From the NCBI RefSeq assembly GCF_000383615.1, contig NZ_KB911602.1, positions 23,112 to 87,111 of the forward strand: DNA of 64,000 nt, given 5' to 3'. Below are positions 8,695-18,258 of this stretch, one piece after another; position 1 is the stretch's first letter; the number at the start of each line of letters is the position of its first letter. This stretch comes from Streptomyces canus 299MFChir4.1 (GTDB taxonomy: Bacteria; Actinomycetota; Actinomycetes; Streptomycetales; Streptomycetaceae). The position numbers were made by a program, and so were the translations under genes. The notes below the pieces were generated by a model that was not told where the DNA came from, made no database searches, and worked only from the letters and a program-made list of their open reading frames with translations.

Positions 8695-9432
8695 TCACTC
8701 TGCCGTGACACCCTCCCTGACGGCGGGGAATCCAGGGGTACGCAGCACCCGTCGCTCCGCGTCCACCGCGAACACCTCGCAGCCCTCCAGCGAGGCCGCC
8801 CAGTCGACGCCCTCCGCACCCATCGCGAAGGCCGCTGTGGCGACCGAGTCGGCCTCCGTCAGGGTCGGCGCCACGACCGTCAGGCTGAGCAGGCCCGTCG
8901 CCGGGCGGCCGGTGCGGCCGTCGAGGATGTGGTCGCCGCGCTCGTAGCGGGCGGAGGTGGCCACCGCCCCGTCGGTGAGCGACAGCACCGTGCACAGCTG
9001 GTCGGCGTGCTCGGGGTGGCGTACGCCCACCCGCCAGGGGCCGCCGGAGACGACCACGTCACCACCGGCGTTCAGGACGAGACGCGTCGCGCCGGCCGCC
9101 CCGAGCAGTTCGGCCGCCCGCTGCACCGACCAGCCCTTGACCACCGCGCAGGGGTCGAGGCGGCGACCGGGCAGCCGTACGTCGAAGGCGCCGCCGGTGG
9201 CCTTCCGGTAGTGCTCGCACAGGTCGAGGATCTCGGCGAGGTCCGCGCTCACCTCCGACAGCTCGCCGCGGTCGTACCGCGAGACCTCGCTGTCCTCCTT
9301 GAACGGGCTGAACCTGGCGTCCACCTCGCGCAGCCAGGCGAAGACCGTGTCCGCCGCGGACTCGGGGACGCTCTCGTCGTCGGCCCGCAGCGAGACGGGG
9401 AAGCCCATGACGTGTTCGACGCGGTGCAGCAT
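8695..9432 (-). CDS. apbE: FAD:protein FMN transferase (ApbE family)
   Basis: Flavinyltransferase of 245 residues that attaches FMN from FAD through a phosphoester bond to a Thr/Ser in DxxSGAT-type sites. Family features visible are MGFPVSLR near the N-terminus, FDVRLPGRRLDPCAVVKGWSV (substrate and metal region), LVLNAGGDVVVSG, and the nucleotide/Mg site HILDGRTGRPATG and TLTEADSVATAAF. The start ATG at 9432 has GAGGAACGGGC upstream. It lies nine bases after a gene for a protein with two DTVSGAT sites, which is almost certainly its substrate. No signal peptide is evident, so where it meets its substrate is uncertain. Confidence 0.93.
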   Translation of the reverse strand: MLHRVEHVMGFPVSLRADDESVPESAADTVFAWLREVDARFSPFKEDSEVSRYDRGELSEVSADLAEILDLCEHYRKATGGAFDVRLPGRRLDPCAVVKGWSVQRAAELLGAAGATRLVLNAGGDVVVSGGPWRVGVRHPEHADQLCTVLSLTDGAVATSARYERGDHILDGRTGRPATGLLSLTVVAPTLTEADSVATAAFAMGAEGVDWAASLEGCEVFAVDAERRVLRTPGFPAVREGVTAE

Positions 9433-9441
9433 GCCCGTTCC

Positions 9442-10167
9442 TCAGCCCTTCGCGTCGATGGCGGCCTGGAGGGACTCCTTGTAGCCCCCGCTGGTGATGG
9501 TCGCACCGGAGACGGTGTCGATGTCCGCGCTCTGCGCCCGAAGCGTCTCCGCGACCAGCTTCGGCACGGCCGCCGTGGTCTGCGGATGGTTCGGCTGCTG
9601 GAGCATCCTCACCGCCGTGATCTCCGTACCGGAGAAGGTCACCTGGACCTGGACGGTGCCCTTCTCCGTGTCGACCGCGGTGCCGTCGACGGTCTTGGAC
9701 GCCTGCTCCGAGGACGAGGAGGAGGCAGAGGAGGAGGGAGACGACGAGGCCGCCGACGCCCTCTTCGCGTTGTCGTCGATCGTGGCCTGGAGGGACTTCT
9801 TGTAGGCCTCACTGGTGATCGTCGCGCCCGACACGGTGTCGATGTCCGCGCTCTGCGCCCGAAGCGTCTCCGCGACGAGCTTCGGCACGGCCGCCGTGGT
9901 CTGCGGGTGGTCCGGCTGCTGGAGCATCTTCACGGCGGTGATCTTCGTACCGTCGAAGGTGACCTGGAGCTGTACGGGCCCCTTCTCGGTGTTGATCGTC
10001 GAGCTCGTGACGACGTTCGAACCGGAGGATCCCGAGGACGAGGAGGAGGCCGACGAGGGCGCAGGCGTGGTGGCCTGGACGGTCGAGGAGCCCGCCGAGG
10101 GCTGGTACAGCCAGACGGGGACCAGGCCCGCGATGCTGAGGACGACGACAGGTATGGCTCGTTTCAC
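9442..10167 (-). CDS. Tandem FMN-binding-domain protein, predicted flavinylation substrate
   Basis: Exported or membrane-anchored protein of 241 residues with an N-terminal hydrophobic helix (about 4-20) and a Ser/Gly-rich linker. Two FMN-binding domains follow (about 56-132 and 160-239), separated by a second Ser-rich linker. Each carries a flavinylation motif DTVSGAT, with the predicted acceptors Thr116 and Thr223. The domains are nearly the same at the DNA level, including a perfect stretch of about 43 bases, so the second arose by recent internal duplication. The GTG at 10167 follows GAGGAACAGACC. It sits between the ferric-reductase-like gene and apbE and probably relays electrons outside the membrane. 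Confidence 0.9.
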   Translation of the reverse strand: MKRAIPVVVLSIAGLVPVWLYQPSAGSSTVQATTPAPSSASSSSSGSSGSNVVTSSTINTEKGPVQLQVTFDGTKITAVKMLQQPDHPQTTAAVPKLVAETLRAQSADIDTVSGATITSEAYKKSLQATIDDNAKRASAASSSPSSSASSSSSEQASKTVDGTAVDTEKGTVQVQVTFSGTEITAVRMLQQPNHPQTTAAVPKLVAETLRAQSADIDTVSGATITSGGYKESLQAAIDAKG

Positions 10168-10177
10168 GGTCTGTTCC

Positions 10178-11518
10178 TCATCCCGCCAGGCTGAAGCGTT
10201 CGAAGTGGATCTGCGGCCCCGGCACGTCCAGCTCGCGCAGACTGCCCAGGACCGCCTTCATCATCGGGGGCGGTCCGCACAGGAAGACGTCCCGGTCGGC
10301 GATGTCGGGCACGAGCCGCGCCAGCTCGCCGGCCGCCAGCTTGTCGGGCACCGGCGGTCCGGTGACCAGGTGGAGATCGGCGCCCTTGGCGATCGCGAGG
10401 TCGCGCAGCTCGTCGTAGAGGACGGCGTCCCGGTCGGAGCCGACCCGGTAGATGACGACGGCGTGGCCGTGCACCTCCTCCAGCAGGGCCCGGATGGGGG
10501 TGACGCCGACGCCGCCGGCGATGAGCACGGACTCGGGCCGGGTGCGGTGCAGGGCCGTGAAGGCGCCATAGGGGCCCTCGGCGAAGACGCGGGTGCCGAC
10601 CTTGAGGTGCCTCAGGGCGGCGCTGCCCTCGCCGGCCGCCTTGGCGGTCAGGCGCAGGGTCCTGCCGTCCGGGGCTGCGGACAGGGAGAAGGGGTTGGCC
10701 TGCCACCAGCGGTCGGCGGTCAGGAACCGCCACAGGAAGAACTGGCCCGCCCGCGCGGGGAGTTGGTCGAGGTCCTTGCCGCTGACGTAGACCGAGACGA
10801 CGTGGTCGCTCTCGGGGACGACGGCCGTGACCCGGAACTGGTGGCGCCAGTTGCGCCACAGCGGGAGCACCGCGCGGCCCAGGACGACCGAGCCGAGGGC
10901 CACGCTCCAGACGCCGTACCAGTAGGCCGTGGCGAGGGACGAGGACGTGAAGGTCGTACCGACCGAGACCTGGTGGGTGAAGGCGAGCACCACGGCGACG
11001 TAGGTGTACAGGTGGATGAAGTGCCAGGTCTCGTACGCGAGGCGGCGCCGGGCGTAGCGGGCGGAGACCGCGCCGACCACGAGGATCAGGAAGAACGCGA
11101 CGACCGCGCGGAGCACGCCCTCGGTGGTCTCGGCGAGGTCCACGATCTCACCGATCGGCCCCACGTCGGTGCCCTCGGCGTAGCCGAAGCTGATGAAGAC
11201 GACGTGCGCGAGGAGCGTCCACAGGATGCCGAAGCCGGTCCAGCGGTGCCAGGAGGTCAGCCGGTCCATGCCGATGCGGCGGTCGAGCCAGGGCAGCCGG
11301 GCCACCAGGACCAGCTGGAAGGCCATGATGAGCGCGGCGTACAGGCCGGTGAGGCGGCCGAGCACGATGAGCGCGTTGGAGGCGAAGCCGGCCTGGGCGA
11401 AGAACCAGGCGACGACGGCCGCGTTGGCGGCCAGCACGGCGTAGAGCCCGGTGCGGGCCACCACCCTGGGGCGTTTGATCGCCGTGGGGGACGTGGGGGG
11501 CGATTGGACGGTCGTCAC
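10178..11518 (-). CDS. Ferric-reductase-like transmembrane flavoprotein oxidoreductase
   Basis: Membrane flavocytochrome-like protein of 446 residues. An N-terminal ferric-reductase domain with about six helices has heme-ligand-type histidines (SWHRWTGFG, LLAHVVF, WHFIHLYTYVA). A ferredoxin-reductase-like FAD domain (RAGQFFLWRFL) and an NAD(P) domain (LIAGGVGVTPIRALLEE; DVFLCGPPPMMKAV) follow. It should take electrons from NAD(P)H through FAD and heme to the outer face, where the FMN-binding protein could accept them. I prefer the GTG at 11518 (AAGGAG nine bases upstream) over a TTG at 11563. It heads a three-gene operon and is divergent from a two-component system. Confidence 0.9.
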   Translation of the reverse strand: MTTVQSPPTSPTAIKRPRVVARTGLYAVLAANAAVVAWFFAQAGFASNALIVLGRLTGLYAALIMAFQLVLVARLPWLDRRIGMDRLTSWHRWTGFGILWTLLAHVVFISFGYAEGTDVGPIGEIVDLAETTEGVLRAVVAFFLILVVGAVSARYARRRLAYETWHFIHLYTYVAVVLAFTHQVSVGTTFTSSSLATAYWYGVWSVALGSVVLGRAVLPLWRNWRHQFRVTAVVPESDHVVSVYVSGKDLDQLPARAGQFFLWRFLTADRWWQANPFSLSAAPDGRTLRLTAKAAGEGSAALRHLKVGTRVFAEGPYGAFTALHRTRPESVLIAGGVGVTPIRALLEEVHGHAVVIYRVGSDRDAVLYDELRDLAIAKGADLHLVTGPPVPDKLAAGELARLVPDIADRDVFLCGPPPMMKAVLGSLRELDVPGPQIHFERFSLAG

Positions 11519-11682
11519 GGGTCGTAGCTCCTTGGTCGGGGCCTGGGATAACCGAGTGGACAACCGAGCTTGTCCGGCCGGAGCTGTCGATCAGCTGTCG
11601 TACAACTTTCAAGAGGTTATCGATCTGCGCACGGGACCCACCCCGCTCTGGCTTTCCGGCCGCCGTGAAGCACTATGAGCGG

Positions 11683-12372
11683 GTGGAAAAAGTACGACTC
11701 CTCGTCGTGGACGACGACCCGCCGATCGCCGATCTCGTGGCGACGGTCGCCCGCTACGAGGGCTGGGAGGCGGTCACCGCCAACTCCGGCGAGGAGGCGC
11801 TCGGCCGCGCCGCCGAGTTCCGTCCCGACATCGTGGTGCTCGACCTGATGCTGCCCGACATCGACGGCTTCGGGGTCCTGGACCGGCTGCGCCGCTCGGG
11901 CACCATGGTGCCCGTGGTGTTCCTCACGGCTCGGGACGCGGTCGCCGACCGGGTGGCGGGGCTGACCCGCGGCGGGGACGACTACCTGGTCAAGCCGTTC
12001 GCGGTGGAGGAGCTGATGGCCCGGCTGCGGACCGTCCTGCGGCGCAGCGCCGGGCCCGGCTTCCAGCGCTCGGTGCTCGGGGTCGCGGACCTCACGATGG
12101 ACGAGGACACCCGCGAGGTGCGGCGCGGCGACAAGCTGCTCACGCTCACCCCGACCGAGTACGAGGTGCTCAGGTACCTGATGCGCAAGTCGCCGACCGT
12201 GCTCACCAAGGCGCAGATCCTCGACCACGTGTGGGAGTACGGCTTCGGCGGCCGCTCCAACGTCGTCGAGCTGGTCGTCAGCCGGCTGCGCCGCAAGCTG
12301 GACGACACGGGCGAGCCGCTGATCCACACCGTGCGGGGCTTCGGGTACGTCATCCGGCAGGCGGCCGAGTGA
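11683..12372 (+). CDS. OmpR-family response regulator
   Basis: DNA-binding response regulator of about 229 residues. The receiver domain has acidic residues (VVDDDPP), phospho-acceptor Asp (VVLDLMLPDIDG) and switch Lys (YLVKPF); the winged helix ends with FGGRSNVVELVVSRLRRKLD and VRGFGYVI. I prefer the GTG at 11683; a GTG at 11665 adds six residues. A CACTAT box seven bases before 11683 would fit a leaderless transcript. It is translationally coupled to the kinase gene (GTGA overlap). It sits back-to-back with the flavin electron-transfer operon, which it may regulate. Confidence 0.92.
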   Translation: MEKVRLLVVDDDPPIADLVATVARYEGWEAVTANSGEEALGRAAEFRPDIVVLDLMLPDIDGFGVLDRLRRSGTMVPVVFLTARDAVADRVAGLTRGGDDYLVKPFAVEELMARLRTVLRRSAGPGFQRSVLGVADLTMDEDTREVRRGDKLLTLTPTEYEVLRYLMRKSPTVLTKAQILDHVWEYGFGGRSNVVELVVSRLRRKLDDTGEPLIHTVRGFGYVIRQAAE

Positions 12373-13817
12373 TCCGCCGGCTCCTCAGGTCGTACCGGCG
12401 GCTGCGGCTCGGTACCCGGCTGGCGCTGGGGCTCGGGGCGCTGGCGCTGGTGGTGTTCGCCGTGGTCGGCACGGCCCTGACGACCTATATGCGGGACTAC
12501 CTGTCGAACCAGCTCGACGACCAGCTGGGGCTGGCCCAGGTCGCCCAGTCCAGGAGCATCGCGGAGAACGGCACGCTCGCGGGCAAGAAGTACTGGGGCT
12601 GGTACTACGCGGTGTACGACGTGTCGCACGGCTCCCCCGTGCTCCGCAGGCCCGAGGAGCCGAGCGACCTGCCCGAGGACGTCGCCGGCCTCACCGCCGT
12701 GGCCAAGGCGCAGATCTCCGCGAACACCGAGGTGCTGAGCACCGAGGACATCGCGGGCCAGGGCGAGTACCGGCTGCGCAGCTGCGAGGTCAAACCCGGC
12801 GTGATCCTGGTCAGCGCCGCGCCGATGGCCGACATCGACGACACGGTACGGCGGCTGATCACGGTCCAGGTGGTCGCCTTCGGGCTCGCCCTGCTGGCGC
12901 TGGTGCTGGCGGGCCGGCGGATGCTGCGCCGGGGCCTGAAGCCGCTGAGCGACATGGCGCACACCGCGCACGGCATCGCCCTGCACGACCTCACCGAGAC
13001 GGCGTCCCGGCTGCCGCTGCGCGCCGACAGGCGGGGCGGCGGGCCGGAGGTGGAGGAGCTGCGGACGGCGTTCAACACCATGCTGGAGCACATCGACGAC
13101 TCGCTCGCGGTCCGCGCGGCGGCCGAGCAGCGGCTGCGCCGGTTCGTCGCGGACGCCTCGCACGAGCTGCGCACGCCCTTGATGTCGGTACGGGGCTACG
13201 CGGACCTCTTCCAGTACGCCGCCGCCAACGCCCCCGAGGAGCGCGACAAGCACCTGGCCCGGCTGCGCGCCGAGGCCGCCCGCATGGGTTTCCTGCTGGA
13301 CGACCTGCTGCTGCTCGCCCGGCTGGACGCGGCGGAGGTGGAGACCCCGCTCAGGCCCGTCGAGGTGGACCTGGTGGAGCTGGTGGAACACGCGGCCGAC
13401 GCGTTCCGGGCGAGCCACCCGGACCATCCGCTGTCCTTCGAGGAGGGTCCGCAGGCTCTGAAGCTGCGCCTCGACCCGCAGCGGGTGCGCCAGGTCGTCG
13501 ACAACCTCCTCACCAACGCGGCCGTGCACACCCCGGCGGGCACGGCGGTCTCGGTCGGCGTGCGGGTGCGGGACGGGCACGCACAGGTGCGGATCGCCGA
13601 CGCCGGGCCGGGCATCCCGGCCGCCGACCAGGAGCGGGTCTTCGACCGCTTCTACCGTGTCGACAAGGCCCGCAGCCGGGACCGGGGCGGCAGCGGCCTC
13701 GGCCTCGCGGTGGCGAGCTCCCTGGTGCGGGCGCACGGCGGCACGATCGAGCTGGGCAGCGCGCCCGGCTCGACGGTGTTCACCGTGTCGCTGCCGCTGA
13801 ACCTCACCCGGCCGTGA
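12369..13817 (+). CDS. Two-component sensor histidine kinase
   Basis: Membrane histidine kinase of 482 residues, partner of the regulator just upstream. The GTG at 12369 overlaps the regulator stop by four bases. Order: basic N-terminus, membrane helix (about 17-40), an extracytoplasmic domain of about 120 residues, second helix, HAMP region, dimerisation domain with the H-box ASHELRTPLMSVRGY, then HATPase motifs (VVDNLLTNAAVHTP, DAGPGIP, GSGLGLAVA). Two loop cysteines are not evident as a metal site, so the signal cannot be read from sequence. Confidence 0.92.
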   Translation: MIRRLLRSYRRLRLGTRLALGLGALALVVFAVVGTALTTYMRDYLSNQLDDQLGLAQVAQSRSIAENGTLAGKKYWGWYYAVYDVSHGSPVLRRPEEPSDLPEDVAGLTAVAKAQISANTEVLSTEDIAGQGEYRLRSCEVKPGVILVSAAPMADIDDTVRRLITVQVVAFGLALLALVLAGRRMLRRGLKPLSDMAHTAHGIALHDLTETASRLPLRADRRGGGPEVEELRTAFNTMLEHIDDSLAVRAAAEQRLRRFVADASHELRTPLMSVRGYADLFQYAAANAPEERDKHLARLRAEAARMGFLLDDLLLLARLDAAEVETPLRPVEVDLVELVEHAADAFRASHPDHPLSFEEGPQALKLRLDPQRVRQVVDNLLTNAAVHTPAGTAVSVGVRVRDGHAQVRIADAGPGIPAADQERVFDRFYRVDKARSRDRGGSGLGLAVASSLVRAHGGTIELGSAPGSTVFTVSLPLNLTRP

Positions 13818-13874
13818 GTCTTACGAAGCCGTGACGTGACCGCGCGGCCCGGCCGTCCGGCCCGGTCCGGGCCC

Positions 13875-13880
13875 TAGCGT
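13875..13880 (+). promoter_or_regulatory. -10-like box, probable leaderless start
   Basis: TAGCGT ends six bases before the ATG at 13887, so transcription would begin at or next to the start codon. No -35 match to TTGAC is visible. Confidence 0.45.
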
Positions 13881-13886
13881 GAGGGC

Positions 13887-14888
13887 ATGCGCGTACTGGT
13901 CACCGGCGGTGCCGGTTTCATCGGGTCCCAGATCGTCGAGGCGCTCGCGGCACACGGCCACGAGCCCCTCCTGTACGACGTCCGGTCCGACCCCGCGTCC
14001 GACGTACGGGACCCCGACGCCGTCCGGAAGGCCCTGAGCGGAGTGGACGCGGTGTGCCACCAGGCGGCCATGGTCGGCCTCGGTGCGGATTTCGCCGACG
14101 CTCCGGGGTACGTCTCCCACAACGACCTCGGAACGGCGGTCCTGCTCGCCGCGATGGCCGAGACGGGGGTGCGGCGGCTGGTGCTGGCCGGGTCGATGGT
14201 GGTGTACGGCGAGGGCAGGTACGCCTGTGCCGTGCACGGAACCGTACGGCCGGGTCCGCGGGCCGTGGCCGACCTGGACGCGGGGCGCTTCGAGCCGCCG
14301 TGCCCGCGGTGCGGCGCGGCCCTGTCCCCCGGTCTGGTCGGCGAGGACGCTCCGGTCGACCCGCGGAACGTGTACGCGGCGACCAAGCTCACCCAGGAGC
14401 ATCTGACGGCGTCCTGGGCGCGGGCCACGGGCGGCTCCGCGGTGGCCCTGCGCTACCACAACGTGTACGGCCCTGGCATGCCCCGCGACACCCCGTACGC
14501 CGGGGTCGCCTCCTTCTTCCGCTCCGCGCTCGCCCGCGGTGCGGCCCCGCGCGTCTTCGAGGACGGCGGTCAGCGCCGGGACTTCGTGCACGTGCGGGAT
14601 GTGGCGGCGGCCAACGTGGCGGCGCTGGAGGCGAGTTCACGGGACGGCGCGCTCACGTCGTACAACACCGGAAGCGGCGAGCCGCACACCGTGGGCGAGA
14701 TGGCCCGCGCGCTGGCCGAGGCGTACGGCGGTCCCGAGCCCGTGGTCACCGGGGAGTACCGTCTCGGGGACGTACGGCACATCACGGCGGACTCGGCGCG
14801 GCTGCGGGCGGAGCTGGGGTGGAAGGCGGAGGTCGGATTCGCCGAGGGAATGCGGGAGTTCGCGGGCGCGGGGATGCGGGACGCGTAG
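13887..14888 (+). CDS. NAD-dependent epimerase/dehydratase with zinc-knuckle-like insert
   Basis: Extended short-chain dehydrogenase/reductase of 333 residues. The nucleotide-binding motif is GGAGFIG (7-13), the serine region is AGSMVVYG, and the catalytic pair is Tyr163/Lys167 in NVYAATK. Such enzymes act on nucleotide-sugars (UDP-glucose 4-epimerase or dTDP-glucose dehydratase types). Unusually, residues 114-142 carry C114-x2-H117 and C139-x2-C142 spaced like a small zinc ribbon, in the loop between the Ser and Tyr motifs. It stands alone between a kinase gene and a terminator. The substrate is not predictable. Confidence 0.85.
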   Translation: MRVLVTGGAGFIGSQIVEALAAHGHEPLLYDVRSDPASDVRDPDAVRKALSGVDAVCHQAAMVGLGADFADAPGYVSHNDLGTAVLLAAMAETGVRRLVLAGSMVVYGEGRYACAVHGTVRPGPRAVADLDAGRFEPPCPRCGAALSPGLVGEDAPVDPRNVYAATKLTQEHLTASWARATGGSAVALRYHNVYGPGMPRDTPYAGVASFFRSALARGAAPRVFEDGGQRRDFVHVRDVAAANVAALEASSRDGALTSYNTGSGEPHTVGEMARALAEAYGGPEPVVTGEYRLGDVRHITADSARLRAELGWKAEVGFAEGMREFAGAGMRDA

Positions 14889-14953
14889 CCCGCGGTGGAC
14901 CGGTGGTGCCGCCCGCGAAAGAAAGCGGCCGCGGGCGGCGCCACCATTTTTGC

Positions 14954-14983
14954 AGCGGCCCCTTTACCAAGGGGCCGCTTTTT
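14954..14983 (+). terminator. Intrinsic terminator after epimerase gene
   Basis: An 11-bp perfect stem (14954-14964 with 14969-14979), loop TACC, followed by a run of five T. It closes the plus-strand epimerase gene just before the convergent kinase gene. The T-run is on the plus strand only. Confidence 0.9.
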
Positions 14984-15013
14984 CACGAGGCGACCGGTCG
15001 GGAGGCGGCCGCT

Positions 15014-16122
15014 TCAGGAGGCCGCCGTCGGCAGCACCACCTCGAAGCGGCAGCCGCCCGGCACATTGCGTACGGTGGCCCGGCCCGCGTGGGCCTCCAC
15101 GATGCCCCGGACGATGGCGAGGCCAAGTCCCGCTCCGGCGGGCGGGGTCCGGGCGTGGGTGCCGCGCCAGCCGGTGTCGAAGACGCGGGGCAGGTCCTCC
15201 TCGGGGATGCCGCCGCAGCCGTCCGTGACGGACACGACGACCCCCTCGGCGCGGTGCTCTGCGGCCACCGCGACCGTGCCGTCGGCGGGGGTGCGGCGGA
15301 TGGCGTTGACGAGGAGGTTGCCGAGCACGCGGCTCATCTCCTTGCCGTCCACCTCGACCGGCACGGCCGCCACCCGGTCGCCGACCAGCCGTACGCCGTG
15401 CTCGCGGGCCAGCGGGTAGGCGCCCGCGAGGGCGTCCGAGACGAGGTCGTACAGGGAGATCCGGCTCGGGCTCAGCGCCAGCGCCCCCGCGTGGATGCGG
15501 GAGAGCTCGAAGAGGTCGCCGACCATGGCGTTGAGGCGTTCGACCTCGGTGCGGATCTGCCGCAGGTAGCGGGCGGGGTCGGCGGCGACGCCGTCCTCCA
15601 GGGCCTCGGACATCGCGCGCAGGCCGGCGAGCGGGGTGCGCAGGTCGTGGGAGATCCAGGCGACGAGTTCGCGCCGGGAGGACTCCAGGGCGCGCTCCCG
15701 CTCGCGGGACTCGGCGAGTTTAGCGCTGGTGAGCTCCAACTCCCGGCTGAGATCGGTGAGTTCGGCGGTCGTGGGGCCGCCGGGCGAGGTGAAGTCGCCG
15801 CCGTCACCGAAGGAGCGGGCGGCGAGCGTGAGGGCCCGGCTGCGGGCGGAGACCCAGCGGCCGAGCAGCAGGGCGGTGGCCAGTGAGACCACGGCGGCCA
15901 TCAGCACGACGGTCGTGACGACCCTCAGGTCGTGCCCGGACAGGAACATGGCCTGGGCGACCGCGAGGGTCCCGGCCAGCATCGCGGTGACGCCGACGGC
16001 GGCGACCACGGTGAGGTGCAGGGAGAGCGAGCGGCGGCGGATCAGCAGCAGCACCCAGGCGCCGAGGAGCCCGGCGACGGCGGCACCGAGGAAGGCGTAG
16101 AGGGCGATGAGAAGCGTGTCGC

Positions 16123-16126
<4 letters not shown>
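15014..16126 (-). CDS. Two-component sensor histidine kinase
   Basis: Membrane histidine kinase of 370 residues. The ATG at 16126 overlaps the stop of the response regulator by four bases. Three hydrophobic segments lie within the first 110 residues, with almost no external loop, suggesting an intramembrane-sensing kinase. A coiled-coil-prone linker, the H-box WISHDLRTPLAGLRAM, and HATPase motifs (VLGNLLVNAIRRTP, DGCGGIPEEDL, GAGLGLAIVRG) follow. The target genes are not evident; the nearest divergent operon is the GT2/transferase/methyltransferase run. Confidence 0.92.
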
Positions 16127-16845
<719 letters not shown>

Positions 16846-16944
16846 GCCGCCAGCCTCGCACCGCGCGCGCGAATGCGCCGCGGGCTGCCGCCGACGTCCT
16901 TGTTTCGTAAGGAGCCGGAGTCCGGTATGCGCGCTTTGCGTTCG

Positions 16945-16950
16945 TAGGGT
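16945..16950 (+). promoter_or_regulatory. -10-like box, probable leaderless start
   Basis: TAGGGT ends seven bases before the GTG at 16958. The same AGGG could instead act as a weak ribosome-binding site. Confidence 0.4.
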
Positions 16951-16957
16951 GAAAGCC

Positions 16958-17653
16958 GTGACGACACCTTCTCTGAACGAACCGGCGGCGTCCGTGGACG
17001 TCGTGCTGCCCTGTCTGGACGAGGCAGGGGCCCTGCCGTGGGTGCTGGAACGCATTCCGCCCGGGTGGCGCGCGCTGGTCGTCGACAACGGCTCCACGGA
17101 CGGTTCCGCCCGCATCGCCCACGCCCTCGGCGCGACCGTCGTCCACGAGGAGCGGCGCGGTTTCGGCGCCGCCTGCCATGCGGGGCTGACCGCGGCCACG
17201 GCCGACATCGTGTGCTTCTGCGACTGCGACGCCTCGCTGGACCCCTCCGACCTGGTGCCCTTCGTGGCCGAGGTGCTGGCCGGCGAGGCGGACCTCGTGC
17301 TCGGCCGGCGCCGTCCGCAGGCCCGTGGCGCCTGGCCGCCGCACGCCCGGGCCGGCAATCTCGCGCTCTCCCGGCTGCTGCGCCGCCGTACCGGTCTGCG
17401 CCTGCGTGACCTGGGCCCGCTGCGGGCCGCCCGGCGCGAGCCGCTGCTCGCCCTCGGCCTGACGGACCGGCGCAGCGGCTATCCCCTGCAGATGGTGGTG
17501 CGGGCGGCCGACGCGGGCTGGCGGATCACCGAGCACGACGTGCCGTACCACCCGCGCACCGGCGCCTCGAAGGTGACGGGCACCTGGCGGGGCACCTGGC
17601 AGGCGGTGCGGGACATGAGCCACGTCCTCAACGAGACGGGGGTGCGCGCGTGA
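16958..17653 (+). CDS. Glycosyltransferase family 2
   Basis: GT-A fold glycosyltransferase of 231 residues. It has VDVVLPCLDEAGALPWVLE at the N-terminus, the donor motif VVDNGSTDGS, a metal-binding DCDAS, and a C-terminal region lacking membrane helices. An alternative GTG at 16949 adds three residues. It overlaps the next gene by GTGA. The pair GT2 plus DUF2064-type transferase matches the transferase pair often called rSAM/selenodomain-associated, although no radical-SAM gene is present here. Acceptor and sugar are unknown. Confidence 0.85.
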   Translation: MTTPSLNEPAASVDVVLPCLDEAGALPWVLERIPPGWRALVVDNGSTDGSARIAHALGATVVHEERRGFGAACHAGLTAATADIVCFCDCDASLDPSDLVPFVAEVLAGEADLVLGRRRPQARGAWPPHARAGNLALSRLLRRRTGLRLRDLGPLRAARREPLLALGLTDRRSGYPLQMVVRAADAGWRITEHDVPYHPRTGASKVTGTWRGTWQAVRDMSHVLNETGVRA

Positions 17654-18258
17654 CCACGCTGCTCGTCATCGCCAAGGAGCCGAGGCCGGGGCGGGTGAAG
17701 ACCCGGCTCACCCCGCCGTTCACGCCCGAGGCGGCGGCCGCGCTGGCCGAGGCGTCCCTCGCGGACACCCTCGACGTGGTGGCCCGTACCCCGGCCCGGC
17801 GCCGGGTGCTGGTCCTGGAGGGCGCGCCTGGCCCCTGGCTGCCGCCGGGTTTCGAGGTCGTCCAGCAGTGCGCGGGCGGCCTCGACGAACGGCTGGCCGC
17901 CGCCTTCGCGGGCTGCGAAGGCCCGGCCCTGCTCATCGGCATGGACACGCCCCAGGTGACCCCCGAGCTGCTCACGGTGGACTTCACCGACTGCGATGCC
18001 TGGTTCGGGCCGGCCGAGGACGGCGGCTTCTGGGCCCTGGGCCTGGCGGAACCTGACCCCGCCCTGCTGCGCGGCGTCCCGATGTCGACGCCCCGCACCG
18101 GCGCCGCCCAGCGCGCCCGGCTCAGCGGACTGCGGGTGCGGGAGCTGCCGGCGCTGCGGGACGTGGACACGGCGCACGACGCGGAACTGGTCGCGCGGGC
18201 GGCACCGGACGGACGGTTCGCGGCGGAGCTGGCACGGCTCGCGGCGGTGCCGCGGTGA
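17650..18258 (+). CDS. DUF2064/TIGR04282-type nucleotidyl/glycosyl transferase
   Basis: Protein of 202 residues related to CofC/MobA-like nucleotidyltransferases (TIGR04282). It begins LLVIAKEPRPGRVKTRLTPPF, the family signature with Lys/Arg for the nucleotide phosphates, and contains GMDTPQVTPELL and a DGGFWALGL motif. Coupled to both neighbours by GTGA overlaps, it lies between a GT2 enzyme and a methyltransferase. This suggests stepwise assembly of a small sugar or lipid-linked metabolite, but its reaction is not established. Confidence 0.85.
   Translation: MTTLLVIAKEPRPGRVKTRLTPPFTPEAAAALAEASLADTLDVVARTPARRRVLVLEGAPGPWLPPGFEVVQQCAGGLDERLAAAFAGCEGPALLIGMDTPQVTPELLTVDFTDCDAWFGPAEDGGFWALGLAEPDPALLRGVPMSTPRTGAAQRARLSGLRVRELPALRDVDTAHDAELVARAAPDGRFAAELARLAAVPR

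Noticed and set aside
8546..8947. Plus-strand ORF with a ribosome-binding site at 8612
   Set aside because: It runs antisense through apbE, with composition of a shadow frame and no domain.
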